Shown: one piece after another, positions 35,216-47,300 of the stretch
How positions within the stretch are numbered: position 1 is the first letter of the stretch
How the letters are laid out: each line of letters starts with the position of its first letter
Source: Macrotis lagotis
Lineage: Eukaryota > Chordata > Mammalia > Peramelemorphia > Peramelidae
NCBI RefSeq assembly: GCF_037893015.1
Contig: NC_133664.1
Coordinates: 131,840,600-131,904,599 of the forward strand
Reading direction: 5' to 3'
DNA length: 64,000 nucleotides
The notes under the pieces: generated by a model
What the model saw: only the letters and a program-made list of their open reading frames with translations
The model's database searches: none
What the model was told of the DNA's origin: nothing
Position numbers and translations under genes: made by a program

Positions 35216-37084
35216 CCCAGAAAAAGACCACACTCTATGAACACAGTAAATGGCATGGATTTCACGTGATAAGAATTAGGAAAGAGATGGTGAATTTATG
35301 GTCCAGACCAACCACAGGAATCAAAGAGAAAACATAGCTTCTATCTTTCCTAACTTTGCCCTTATAGGGGTCATGAGTAGAAGAAAGCTTTGTCAAGACA
35401 GATAACAGTAAATAGTATTATCAAGGCAGCCAGGTTTCAATTAGGGTGAGGAGGTAGAGATACCTGTGAAATAGACTTATGATAAAGGAGTATTTGCCCA
35501 AAATGAAGATGGAACAGCATTGAAATAAAGTAAGCAGGAGATAAGGGAGAAAATTTCCAAAATCTTGTCCCCCATCTAGGAGTTAGTAGCAATGAGCTTA
35601 CACATATGACTCTTTTTCTGAACTTTTCCAACCACTGCTTATAGCTCAGACTACTTGTAAAAAGATTTAAGTACAGGGATATCTTTATAATGTAACAGGT
35701 TCTGACAGTACACTTCGTCATCAAATTTTTTTTTTTACCAAGTATAGGAATTCATTCTTGGAATTATTATACTTTACCAAGTATAGGAATTCATTCATAG
35801 GAATTAACTTCATATGTGGATTCTCTCCCTGCACTTTTTGATGGTAGTATTCTCTCCTTTCCCTTCAGGCAGAGCCATAATTACTCTTTCCCAATGGAGC
35901 TATAATGCTTTGGGAAGAGTATGATGGATAAATTGCAAGCACAGAAGATAGTCCACAGAGGGATAGGGATAGGGATAGGTGCTGGTAATAGAATACAATG
36001 AGACCACGAAGGTGGACATAATAATCCTAAAATATTTATCCCATGTGTCTTCACAGGCTTCCTTATTATTGATGGAAGTGAGATGTGGGGACAATGACCA
36101 CTACAAGAAGGATTATCTCTTTCCCTGACTGATGCTGGCATCCTGAGACAAGACCTCTTCACTTCACATTCATCATAACTCTGCTTTCTTGAGGTAGACT
36201 ATGCTTCACAAATCCCTTTATCCCTTTGTCCTCACCAGGGATTTGGAGGCTATACCTACCCTTGGCTTGACTGACTTGTCCCCAATCCAGTGGTCTTTGA
36301 AAATAACTTCAGTTTTCTAAAAACCAATGAAAGAACATGGCAATGAGCTATGGATCATGGTCAAAGGTGAAATCAACACCACAGCCTTGTCAAAGACTCC
36401 AGTCTTACACAACTTTTGGCCAATGCTGACCTATAGACAAAAATGTTATAGGAAAGTCCTGTAGTTCATTGTTTTACTTTTTGTTCTTAAGCTTTAAAAA
36501 TTTCTTTTAAAATATTAAAGGCACCAACATTTCAGATGCTTAAATAAATATTCCTGATATTTCAATTTCTATAATCAATCTATATTTAGTTTAATATCCT
36601 TCTTATGTCAGAGTTATTAATAATGTTCCATGAAGACAATTATAACTGATAGGCAAAAATTAAAAAGGAACAATTAAGGAATTAATAAATTTAGGATTTT
36701 TTAAATTTCATATTACCTATTGAGAGATCATAAGTAGTCTAGGTTTATCATTCAAACTAGTATGTTATTTGCCAGTAAATAAATGTCTTGAGCCTGCCAT
36801 TCCTTTGTGGTTATCCCAAAGTTGGAGAGATTGCTAAATATAAATACAATAATTAGTGTCACGGGGAGGAATCATGGAAAAGAGCAACCTTTCATTAGTT
36901 GGTGGAATTTAATTTTCTTCTTTGACTTTTGAGGTAGATTTAAGGGTAATAGCCTGCTTCCAGTTGACCAATTTGGAATGCCTATACTATATATTTTACA
37001 AGGTGGAGACTGGGGGTGAGGAATAGACACTAGGAATGCGCTGAAGTAGAATTAGGTCTGAATGTAAAGGGCCATCACTTTTTG
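35216..37084. other. Intergenic, a 39-bp-period tandem duplication, otherwise unassigned
   Basis: TTTACCAAGTATAGGAATTC recurs at 35734 and 35773. No repeat family or gene recognised in the rest. Confidence 0.4.
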
Positions 37085-37574
37085 TTTAGAAAGATTTTAT
37101 TTATTTTGATATTTACAATTTTTTCCCTAATCTTGCTTCCCTCCCCCCACCCCCACAGGAGGTAGTCTGTTTGTTTTTACATTGTTTCCATGGTATACAT
37201 TGATCTAAGTTGAATGTGATGAGAGAGAAATCATATCTTTAAGGAAGAAAAATAAAGTGTAAGAGATAGCAAAATTACATAAGATAAGTTTTTTTTCCTA
37301 AATTAAAGGTAATGGTCTTTGATCTTCCACAATTCTTTCTCTGGGTTCAGATGGTATTCTCCATTGCAGACAGCCCAAAATTGTCCCTGATTGTTGCACT
37401 GATGGGATGAGCAAATCCATCAAGATTGATCATCACCCCCATGTTGCTGTTTGGGTGTACAGTGTTTTTCTGGTTCTGCTCATCTTGCTCAGCATCAGTT
37501 CATGCAAATCCTTACAAGGCTTCCCTCAATTCTCATCCCTCCTGGTTTTTAATAGAACAATAGTGTTCCATGAC

Positions 37575-37628
<54 letters not shown>

Positions 37629-37845
37629 ATTTATTTATATATACATATATATATATATATATTTATTTATATATATATCACAGTTTATTAAGCCATTCCC
37701 CAATTGAAGGGCATTTACTTAATTTTCAATTCTTTGCCACTACAAATAGGGCTGCTATGAATATTTTTGTACAAGTGATGTTTTCAAGCGGTCATCACTT
37801 TAGAAGAGATACTTGAAGTCTTGGGATTAAATGAGATTCTCATTA
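37085..37845 (-). mobile_element. Marsupial L1, 3' part, antisense
   Basis: The plus strand shows TCCCTCCCCCCACCCCCACA, TTGTTTCCATGGTATACATT, CCATTGCAGACAGCCCAAAA, GCTGTTTGGGTGTACAGTGT, CTCAGCATCAGTTCATGCAA and CCATTCCCCAATTGAAGGGC. This is the reverse complement of the L1 3' region common in Australian marsupials. It is split by an (AT)n expansion. Confidence 0.85.
37569..37679. repeat. (AT)n expansion inside L1
   Basis: Alternating AT with occasional GT, CT and TTTA. The site corresponds to the CATACATATACC stretch of the L1, which probably seeded the expansion. Confidence 0.9.
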
Positions 37846-37846
37846 G

Positions 37847-38030
37847 AAAAAAATTAGAGGGGCGGCTAGGTGGTGCAATGGATAGAGAACCAGCCCTGGA
37901 GTCAGGAATACCTGAGTTCAAATCTGGCCTCAGACACTTAATAATTACCTAGCTGTGTGGCCTTGGGCAAGCCACTTAACCCCATTGCCTTGCAAAAAAA
38001 AAAAGAAAAAAGAAAGAAAAAATTAGAAAG
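37847..38030 (+). mobile_element. tRNA-derived marsupial SINE with target site duplication
   Basis: Body about 37859-38018, with a long mixed A-rich tail. AAAAAATTAGA occurs on both sides as the likely target duplication. It sits next to the end of the antisense L1. Confidence 0.92.
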
Positions 38031-38129
38031 GAGATGATCAACCACAGAATCTTGGGCCAAATCCAACTTAAGTGATTAGCAAAAGGATAAAAATAGCCAG
38101 CAAAGGAGATATATAAGGACCTCTGCTTA

Positions 38130-38275
38130 ACTCTTCCCACTGTTTACAACCCATGTGACCTTGGACAAGTCCCTTAACCTCTTTAAACCACAATTAATTC
38201 ATCTCTAAAATGAAAGAGTAGGGCTAGATGCTTCTGAGATCTTTTTCAAAGCTAGATCTATGATTCCCATTAAAA
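38130..38275 (+). mobile_element. MIR-type fragment
   Basis: CCATGTGACCTTGGACAAGT, CCCTTAACCTCTTTAAACCA, AGGGCTAGATGCTTCTGAGA in MIR order. Confidence 0.6.
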
Positions 38276-38699
38276 AAAAATAACAGTTAAAGACATCAGA
38301 GTAGAACTAAAGATGGTTGTCTTTGAATCTGAGGAAAGGAAGAGTATCTAGAAAGAAAAGTCAAATACTTCATGAAGGTAAAGGAGAATGAAAATGTCTC
38401 TTAAAAGGTATTGTATTTAGCAATTAGGTCCCTGGTGATTTTTGTGATTGCAATCTCAGCAGAGACACAAATGAGGAGGTGTTCAGTGTTGGAAATCTGG
38501 AGTCATCAGATAGAGAAAATTATTTCAAGAAATTTGGCTGGAGGCACAGTGAAAGTATTGTTCAAAACATTTTGGAAAATAATTTGGAATTGTGAGAAGA
38601 AAGTGACTAAAATATCTATTTTCTTTGACCGTATATCATAAGGCATATGCCCCAATGAGATAAAAATAGGTTTATTATACTAAAATACCAATACATTTT

Positions 38700-41600
38700 T
38701 TAAAGCATAGAACCTTTTAAAATTATTTTTTAACAATAAATTCTCTCACCTCTTTGTGCTCCCTCCCACAGTAATTTTCTTTTTTTTTTTGTCATCTTAG
38801 TCAATTTGACCAGTGTGAAATGATACTCAAAGATGTTTTAAATTAATAGAATTTGTAAATCTTTCTGGTCCTGGGTTCCCTCATCCTTCTTTGAGACCTC
38901 ATTTATGGTTTATTCAAAATTTTTTTTAAGATAAAGTATACTTATATATTTTACTTTCTGTTCTGTTAATATGAGAAATTTTTCATTTTAGAAATATTTA
39001 TCCATTACTTTTAGACTGATACTTTTAATGGTATATAGTTGGGCAAGATAGCTCCTAAGAATTGTTCCTATTTCCTTTTTATTGGTGAATTCACCTCTTT
39101 TCATTTTTTTTATACTGTAATTGTTTTCTCTTCTTAGAAAAAATAAAATTACAAAACTTTTTTTTAACTTTAAATTATATTAAACTCTCCCTTGATTTTC
39201 AAGATTGCTATTTTGGTATTTAATTGGGGGAATTCATTGTTTTTCTAGGGTTTTTTTTTCATTTTATGCCCAATTTACTTATCTGCTCTTTTTCTCTTTT
39301 AATGATAAAAGTTTAAAGATTTAACATTTTCCCTAGGTGCTATTTAAAAATTTATCTCACAAATATTAGTTATTATTGTCATTATCTCTAATGAACTTAT
39401 TGATTACTTCTATGACTTGTTTTCTGACCCACCCATTCTTTAGGATTAGGTAATTTAGTTTCCAATAAATTTTCATATAATTTTACATATAATTTATATT
39501 CTGTTATGATCATGAAATGATACATTTAATGTTTCTATTTTTCTGCATTTGTGAGGATTTTATGTCCTAATACATGATCAATTTTTGTGAAGGAGTCATG
39601 CCTAGATAAGAAAAAGGTATACTCCTTTCTATTCCCATTTGGTATCCTTTAGAGGACTATCATATTTAACTTTTCCATTCTTTTTAGGTCTGTCTTATTT
39701 ATTTTTTTGGTTTGAGAGGGGTAATTTTGATCTTGCATTGTTATGATTTTATTGCTTTTATCCTCATGTAATTCATTAAACTTTACCTTTAAGAATTTGA
39801 CCATGTTACTTGTTGCTTATGTATTCAATATCAATATTAATCCTTTGTCAATGATTTAATTTAGTAAAATGTAGTTTCCCTATTTCTCTCTTTCAGTTAG
39901 GTTTATTTTGCTTTTGTCTTGTCTGAGATCTTGATTGCCACTCCTCTTATACCACTGCATTTCTTTTCCCCACCTTTGCATTATTTCTTTGAAATCATTC
40001 CAACATAATAGAATAATTGATCACGATAAAATTCTGAAGGATTATTTGTATCCTCTCCCCATATAAGAATGTGAAGAGATTAAACATTTTTATTTAGTCC
40101 CTTATGATTTCTCAATTCATGCTTCTCTATAGTCCTATGCTTGAATGCTAGATGTTCTATTTTTCATCATCCTCATCACCATTCTCATCATAGCTATTTA
40201 TTTATATAATGTTTGCCATGTTCCAAGGACTGTATTAACTGTATTATAATTATTATCTCATTTGATCCTCACAACAATACTGGAAGATGCTATCATTATT
40301 TCTAACTTACAGATGAGGAAACTTTATAGACGATGCAAATAGAGGTTAAATAACATGCTTGAAATTCTCCAGTTCATTAAATATTCCCTGTTCACCCTCA
40401 TAAGATTATACTAAATTTTGCTGTATAGGATATTCTTGGTTATAATCCTAGATCCTTTGCCTTCTGGAATATCATATTCTAAGTCCTCTGTTTCTTTTAG
40501 TGATAGTTGCTAAATCTTTTGTATCTGATTATATATACATAGTATTTAAAGTCTTTGTGAATGCTTATAGTATTTTTTTCTTGACCTGGAAGTTCTAGAT
40601 TTTTGTTATTATAGTCTTTGGAATTTTCATTTGGGTGGTTCTTTTAAGAGGTAACTACTAAATCATCTGAGTTATCTAAGTAGTTTTCTTTTATAATTTC
40701 TTGAAATATGATGCTTAGGCTCTTTTCTAAATTGTTTTTCATGGCTCAGGTACCCTGATTATTCTTAAATTATGATTTCTCAGTCTATTTTCTAGTTCAA
40801 TAGTTTTTCTTATGAGATATTTCATATTTTCTTATATTTTCAGTTTTTTTTACTTTGTTTTATTATTTCTTGATGCATTATTGACTACCATTTGACCAAT
40901 TCTAATTTTTAAGGAGTCATTTTCATTACTAGGTTGTTACTTCTTTTTTCACAACTTTCTTTTATAGATATAATTCCTTTTTCCATTTTTTCTTCAACCA
41001 CCCCTATTTGGTTTTTAAAATAATTTTCTTTTTGCTTTTTAAAAAACTCTTCAATTTTTCTAGGAATTCTTGTTGGAGCTTGTAAATAATCTGCATTTTT
41101 TTCTTTGAGGCTTTGTTTGTAGATATTTTTGTCATTTTTTTCTGTGGTTGTGACTTGAACTTCCCTGTCACCATAGTAGATCTTTTTTTTCTTTTTTCCT
41201 CATTCTTATAACCTATGTCTTGACTTTAGATTTGATGTTTGTATTGGATTTGGCTCATTTCTGGGGATGGGCATATTTGGCCTGGACATCTGTCTTTTTA
41301 TGTACTTCTGCTATTGTCTGAATTCTACAAGTTCCTGACCCAAGTTTGAGTTTGTGTGATTTGCATATAATTTAGTTTCAGTGGTCTACAGATGGTCTCA
41401 ATACTGTTGGTCCTCTGGGAAGTTCTGTGGGTTCAGAGAGACTGAACTGTTTGGTTCCCCTTTGGTCTTGGTTTCCTGCCCTGGTTAGTTCATTGCCGGC
41501 TTCTTATGTACAAGGCTAAAAGATTAGAACAGACTTCTCTCTGCTCTTTGGCTCAGTCATACAGTCACTCAATCAAAAACTATTTCTAAGACTTTATCTT

Positions 41601-42230
41601 GGGCCAGACACTATGTTAAGTTCTGGGAATACAAAAAAGAAGCAAAATATAGTCTCTGACCTCAAGGAGCTTACAATCTGTAGGTAGAGACAACATGCAA
41701 GTAAATATAGGCAAATCAAATTACATATAGAATAAATAGGAAATAATAGAAGGAAGGCACGAGAATTAAGTGAGGTTGGGGTAGGTTTCCTATACAAGCT
41801 GAGATTTTAATTGGGACTTAAAGGAATCCAGAGAGATTAGAAATAAGACCAGGAAAAGTAGAATGTTCCTTACCTAGGGAGACAGCCAAAGAGAAATACA
41901 TGGAGTCTGAGTCTTGGTCACAGACTGGGACCATCTCACTTGCTATTGCTCCTCTCTGCCTTGGCACTGTTTAAGTTTGGGGATATTTTTGTTGCTGCTG
42001 TTGTTCTTTCTGTTCTTGCCCCATCCCCCAGTCCGAGGTCACTCAGTACCCAACTATGACAGCTGGGAGGCAACAAGACCTGTCACTGGAGGTCCTATCC
42101 TCTCCTCTAGCCCAGGGCAGCCCAGATCTCATCAGACTACTTCAGCTGCCCCATCACTGCCTCCAAAGATCCCATAGACCTTACCATCTGTCTTGCCTAA
42201 ATATACAGTACTCCAGAGTCCTAGCACAGC
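38700..42230 (-). mobile_element. Long degraded marsupial L1, antisense, with two later insertions
   Basis: The T-rich plus strand reads as the reverse complement of L1. From 39400 come CTATGACTTGTTTTCTGACC, CACCCATTCTTTAGGATTAG and AAAAAGGTATACTCCTTTCT (reverse transcriptase/endonuclease region). Then follow TGTCTGAGATCTTGATTGCC and TTCTTGGTTATAATCCTAG, and beyond 40560 an ORF1-like part with TTGACCTGGAAGTTCTAGAT and ATTTCTTGAAATATGATGCT. The C-rich end beyond 41160 is the likely 5' UTR. Stops and indels are frequent. A MIR lies within it at about 40190-40370 and a repeat 'X' piece at 41575-41905. Confidence 0.75.
41575..41905 (+). repeat. Repeat 'X', 5' part, inserted in L1
   Basis: CACTATGTTAAGTTCTGGGA, CTGACCTCAAGGAGCTTACA, ATAAATAGGAAATAATAGAA, GAATTAAGTGAGGTTGGGGT and TTAATTGGGACTTAAAGGAA are the clearest 5'-part matches of the family in this window. 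Confidence 0.6.
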
Positions 42231-42239
42231 AACAAAAAT

Positions 42240-42780
42240 ATCCCTCAAATGGAACATATTATTATTAACAATTGGAGATCCTCATTTTAGAGAAGTTTAA
42301 GTGACTTGCCTGAGGTCACACTTAGTAAGAGTCCTGTTGGGATTTGAGTCCTGATTTTATGGCTTAAATCTAGTGTTCTTTTCAGTATTCTGGGATTCCT
42401 GGATTCTAAAGCAGTGGTATCAAATTTAAACAAAAATAAGGACTGCTAAACTATACATAAGGATCACTGAGGATCACATATTAATATTGCTTATGTTTTA
42501 TTGTGTTCTTATTTATTTTTAATATTTCTTAATTACATTTTAATATGGCTCTGGTACACTTGGAAATGTTGTGGGTAGGACTACAGAATGGTCCTAGGAA
42601 AAAAACAAATTAGAAACAAGGGAAACAATCTCCCAGTATGGCACAATGAAAGGAACATTGGCCACTGGTTCATATCTCAACTCTATTTATTTATAATCTG
42701 TATGACTTTCCTCATTGGTAAAATGAAGGGGTTGGACAACATGGTCTCTGAGGTCCATTTCAGCTTTTTAACATTTGTAT
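42240..42780 (+). mobile_element. MIR fragments and a probable hAT-like DNA transposon piece
   Basis: MIR text at 42270-42400 (GACTTGCCTGAGGTCACACT) and 42690-42770 (TAAAATGAAGGGGTTGGACA). Between them, 42410-42570 has CTAAACTATACATAAGGATC and ATTGCTTATGTTTTATTGTG, which I associate with an old hAT-type element; that part is uncertain. Confidence 0.45.
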
Positions 42781-44084
42781 CCCAGTTCAGTTAGTTTTTT
42801 ATTTATTAAGAATCTTCTATCTGCTTGGCACTAGAAAGACAATGACCAAACAAACAAAAAAAATGCAGTCCAGTATGCAGTTAAAACTTATATTCCACTT
42901 GTTGATATGTCAAAAAATGGTATAATTGGCTAACCATATTTATCCATAACTCACACAACCCTCAATCATAAGGAAATAGAATTTATGCTAAAAATCCAAT
43001 CAGTTTTTAAAAACTGCCTGCCTTGTCAGTTATGTCTGACTAAATTTTGATTTGTAGAAGAGTAGCACAGAACTTAGAGTTGGCCAAAAAATGCCATATT
43101 TTTTTAATGGACCATATTTTTAGCTTTGGTCTGTCTATTCCATGAATAATATTTTAAATCTTGAGGAAAAAATGTAACTATAGCAATACTTGTACATTTT
43201 CAAAGATGTAGCTGCTAAAGACTCATTAGGTTCTTCTATTGGGTTAGTGGTTTCCATTTTGAGTACCTCCAAGGGCTTGTGGCATCATCAGCTTCACTGG
43301 AATTTTAATCACATCCTGGATGTGGAATTGTTCCATTTCCCAAAATAAATGTACCTTGGGGCAATTCCAATCACATCATTTTCTTTCAGTTTCTCAAACC
43401 TCGATTTCATGCTCTGTGGCCTTGCTAGGTATAACATCAAACTGCTCTACTTATCAGTGGGCACACAGGTGGATAGCAAAAATCACATTCTTTGAAGCTG
43501 ATTTCTCCTTCTTTAGGACATGAAAAAAAAACATCATCCTGGCATATGTCCAGAATGCCCACTTTTCTATAAAGTGAATTCATATAATACAATCAACAAA
43601 TCCGCCCTTTATTATAGCACAATCTATCAACATATGGCACCTATTATATTGTATAACAATTGAAATTTTCACCATCTGTTCTGTTAACTATTTTCCTCTT
43701 CTGAAGAACTGAGATAAATTTTAGAAAGTGCAATATCATTTTAAAATGTTATTAATATACATATTTAAAATTTTAATACATTTGGGATCCACTTACAGAT
43801 CTTTAATTTTCATCAAGGTAGCATTCTTTCTTTCACAAGACATTCCATCTCCTAATCTCAAACATTTTTTCCAATTGTCTCTCATGCCTGGAATATTTGC
43901 CTTCATCATCTCTCTCTCCTAGATCCCCTGCTTTTCAACTAAAGCCTTACTTTCTGCAAGATACCCCCTTAATGCTAATGCTTTCCCTTTAAGACCACTT
44001 CCAATTTTATCCTGTATGAATGAATGTGCACATATATGCATATATATGCATATATAATATGTATATAATATATGTTTTTTCTTC
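42781..44084. other. Intergenic, nothing recognised
   Basis: No gene or repeat family identified. A TATATGCA-type AT tract at 44030-44075 precedes the SINE. Confidence 0.4.
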
Positions 44085-44395
44085 ATTCTCAAAAAAAAGA
44101 CCATGACATCAGGGAGGTGATGCTATGACAAGCACATGAATGGGATCTGTGTGAGGTGGGGCTATGCTAAATCACCAGCCTTACTTTCTCCTCCAGAGCC
44201 ATCTGGGTCCAGGGACCAAATATGAATCAGGATGATTGGAGACAACCCTGAAAATGAGGCAATCAGGGTTAAATGACTTCCCAAGGTCACATAGCTAGTA
44301 AGCGGCAAGTGTCTGAGTCTGGATTCGAACTCCTGTCTTCCTGATTCCAAGGACAGTGCTCTATCCACTGCTCTATCTAGCTGCACTACATCCAC
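44085..44395 (-). mobile_element. tRNA-headed SINE with RTE-type tail (left copy of tandem duplication)
   Basis: The plus strand reads CTTCATTCTC, CCATGACATCAGGGAGGTGA, CCAGAGCCATCTGGGTCCAG, CATAGCTAGTAAGCGGCAAG, GGATTCGAACTCCTG and CTCTATCCACTGC: the reversed RTE tail first, the reversed tRNA head last. The same SINE recurs at 45590, followed by the same flanking DNA. Confidence 0.8.
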
Positions 44396-44702
44396 TCAAT
44401 ATTGTTTTTTAATTAGACAAATGATTCCAGGAAGAACTTTTCATGATGCATCACAATATTTAGTGACATCCACAAGTACTTTGAAGATAGATGGTTGAGC
44501 TTTTTATTAGTTTTGATGCTCTATTTTTCAAAAATGCCTGGAGTATGGCATGTAAAAATCAAATTCCAACCACTTAAGACTTATTGGATATGTTTATTTT
44601 TTTCTGTTTGTGATATTCTATATCATCATAAATGAAGAATACATATGCTATAATTAAGTCATATAACTCTTAACATATTAATTAGTATTATATAGGTTTT
44701 GG
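44396..44702. repeat. Left copy of duplicated unique-looking flank
   Basis: Matches 45915-46208. Shared: TTTTTTAATTAGACAAAT, GTACTTTGAAGATAG, TTTTTCAAAAATGCCTGGAG and TTAATTAGTAT. Only indels and point changes separate them. Confidence 0.85.
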
Positions 44703-44713
44703 TTTTTTGTTTA

Positions 44714-44718
44714 TACAC

Positions 44719-44754
<36 letters not shown>

Positions 44755-44762
44755 ATACACCT
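44714..44762. repeat. (CA)n microsatellite
   Basis: CA repeat with single CG and CAT interruptions; it starts right at the end of the left duplicated unit. Confidence 0.95.
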
Positions 44763-45153
44763 TGTTTGTACATATTTGCATGCTGTCTCTCCACTAGTGT
44801 GTGAGCTTCTTGAGGGAATTCTTTTTCCTCTTTTATCCCCAGCATTTGACAGCAGTCTTGATAAATGCTTTTGGATGTCTTGATCATCCCCAATGCAAAA
44901 CAACTCTTCAGTGATTTAGAAGATATATCTTTAAAAATTGCCTGGAATACATTAAATGTCTAGGTAAGAGTAACCAGCTAGGAAGTGTCCAGTGTGATAT
45001 TTGAATCTAGATTTACTAGTTTTAGAAAAGAAAAATTTAGGAATTGCTTCTAAGGCACAAAATTTTCAGCATTAAAACAAGTCATTTATTCGTGAAAATT
45101 AACACACAATTCTTAAAAATACAAGTTCTTTTTGATTGTTTTTATAATTTTCC

Positions 45154-45154
<1 letters not shown>

Positions 45155-45208
<54 letters not shown>
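45155..45208. repeat. (CA)n microsatellite
   Basis: About 27 uninterrupted CA units; likely highly polymorphic. Confidence 0.95.
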
Positions 45209-45325
45209 AGACTTTTTTCCCCCTTTTTTTTGAGAATCTTTATTTAAGGGACAATGGGGTTAAGTGACTTGCCCAAGATCACTTGCACCGGCCCTGGAGT
45301 CAGGAGCTCCCATCAGACTCTTTTT
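45206..45325 (-). mobile_element. tRNA-derived marsupial SINE, internally deleted, antisense
   Basis: CAATGGGGTTAAGTGACTTG and CCCAAGATCAC jump directly to TTGCACCGGCCCTGGAGTCA, so the middle and the outer head are missing. CAGACTTTTTT and CAGACTCTTTTT flank it as a possible target duplication. Confidence 0.75.
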
Positions 45326-45429
45326 AAGACTAAAGTTAATTCGGTCTTGCAGAAGGCCCTCTTTTTGAATATTTGAATAAAAATACTCAGAAAGTTATCT
45401 ACTTAGAGTAAAATTGTGACATCAATAAA

Positions 45430-45585
45430 TCATATTAATGACATACAAGTAGAGATTTAGACCTAGAAGGGACATCAAAGGTTACTAGTCTTAATCATTT
45501 TATAGGTAAAGAGAGGTCTAGGAGGCTGTGCCTTGCCATAAAGTAGTAAAGCCTAGAATTGAGCCCTAGTCTTCATGACGATGCT
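45430..45585 (+). mobile_element. MIR-type fragment
   Basis: CCTAGAAGGGACATCAAAGG, TTTTATAGGTAAAGAGAGG and AAGCCTAGAATTGAGCCCTA. Confidence 0.5.
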
Positions 45586-45586
45586 T

Positions 45587-45890
45587 GTCCTTCATTCTCC
45601 AAGACCATGACATCAGGGAGGTGATGCTATGATAAGTACTTGAATTGGATTTGAGTTGGGGGGGGGGGCACTGTGCTCAGTCATCAGTCTCACTTTCTCC
45701 TTCAGAACTATCTAGGTCCAGAGAGGAAGCAAGAAGACTGGAGATGCACCTGGATGTGAGTCAATTAAAGTTAAGTGACTTGCTCAAGAAGACACAGCTA
45801 GTAAGAGTCAAGTGTCTGAGGCACATTTGAACTCAGATCCTCCTGACTCCAGGACTTTTATTCTATCCACTTTGCCATCTAAATTCATGT
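45587..45890 (-). mobile_element. tRNA-headed SINE with RTE-type tail (right copy of tandem duplication)
   Basis: Same layout as 44085-44395: CTTCATTCTCCAAGACCATG, CATCAGGGAGGTGATGCTAT, a nine-G run, ACACAGCTAGTAAGAGTC, TTTGAACTCAGATCCTCCTG and TTCTATCCACTTTGCC. Confidence 0.8.
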
Positions 45891-45914
45891 CCTTTCTCCT
45901 ACATGACCTTACCT

Positions 45915-46208
45915 ACTTCCACTTAGTAATTTTTTTAATTAGACAAATTATTCCAGTAAGAACTTCTCATGATGGCATCACATTAGTATTTAGTGACATC
46001 TACAAGTACTTTGAAGATAGGTGGTTGAGATTTTGATTAGTTTTGATGCTTTATTTTTCAAAAATGCCTGGAGCATGGCGGGTAAAAATTATATTCCAGT
46101 TAAGGCTTACCTGAAATGGTTTTTCTGTTTGTGTAAATGAAAAATATACATGGTAGAATTGAGTCATATAATTTTTAATATGTTAATTAGTATGTTATAG
46201 GTTTTTGT
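45915..46208. repeat. Right copy of duplicated unique-looking flank
   Basis: Partner of 44396-44702 at about 1.5 kb, direct orientation. It ends where TATAGG passes into a TTTTTG/TTTG simple repeat. Confidence 0.85.
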
Positions 46209-46839
46209 TTTTGTTTTTGTTTGTTTGTTTTGTTATATTGACACAGAGGGTCCCCCTGCTGGAATCATTTGAAAATGCAAAGGAGAATTAGAATGAGTGA
46301 TTTTAACTGTTTAACATAAAATTTACAAGTGTTTCTATTTTTCTAAATAAATGAGAGTTAGGCTGTCATCTTAAGGATGAAAATTCCAAATACATAAAAG
46401 GAGAATTTCTTTCTTAAAAATACAGACAAGTGGAGATTATTCATAATAAAAAATAATAAGGGAAGAAGATAGATTAAAAAGGAAGTGAAACTCAGTAAAT
46501 TGCATTCATTTTAATAATAGGTTTTAAACTCCTTCAACTATCAAAACTTGTTACACAACACCAGAAGACAATTTTGAGTTTTGATTCTTTAGCTTCCTTC
46601 TTTGGCAACGGTGAAGAGGGACACATTGGGAACTCCAAATAAAACACAGTAAGATCCTGCATCATGGTTATGAAATGATCATCAAACAAAAATATTAATA
46701 GTATCCAGGGGTTAATTGGAGCATGGTAAAATCTTTTTTTTTTGTCAAGAACACATTATTTAAAAGACTTGTTTATATAGTTTTATAACTCTCTCCCTAT
46801 ATGTAGATATGGGGAGAATTTTATAGCTGTTTAACTATG

Positions 46840-47300
46840 ATGCTTCTTAGAATCTGCAAAGTATTTTCTGATAATAACCCTGTGAAATTGGTGGTGTAAG
46901 TACTATTATCCCCATTTCACAGACAAAAGAACAAAGGATCTGAGAAATTAAGTGACCAAAACAATAATAAAGGCCGATGATAGGATTCAAGGCTAGGTTA
47001 TCTTATTTCAATGCCTTTTCATTATGCAGCTGTACCTTTCAAATACTATTTATATTAATTTCATGTATATTATTCTGTTTGATCCTCAGTAACTATTCTA
47101 TGTGGCAAACCAGGCAAGTGTTTCCAACTTATTGGCTTATTAGTTCCATGTTATTAGTTCCAAATTATTGGTTACATTTTACAGTTATGTAAATTGAGGC
47201 TTAGAGAGTTAGTAAGTGACACAACTAGGTTGCATAGAACTTCAAAAGAATTTGACTTCAAGTTCAATGCTTTTTCCCACACCACACTGCTTCTCTGGGT
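46840..47300 (+). mobile_element. Two MIR-type fragments
   Basis: 46850-47030: CCCTGTGAAATTGGTGGTGT, TTATCCCCATTTCACAGACA. 47060-47290: CATTTTACAGTTATGTAAAT, TGAGGCTTAGAGAGTTAGTA, CTTCAAGTTCAATGC. Confidence 0.6.

Noticed and set aside
38700..42230. Long T-rich stretch as a novel low-complexity region
   Set aside because: Ordered landmarks identify it as a degraded antisense L1.
44162..44395. tRNA gene suggested by GGATTCGAACTCCTG
   Set aside because: It is the reversed head of a SINE, with no cloverleaf or mature tRNA 3' end.
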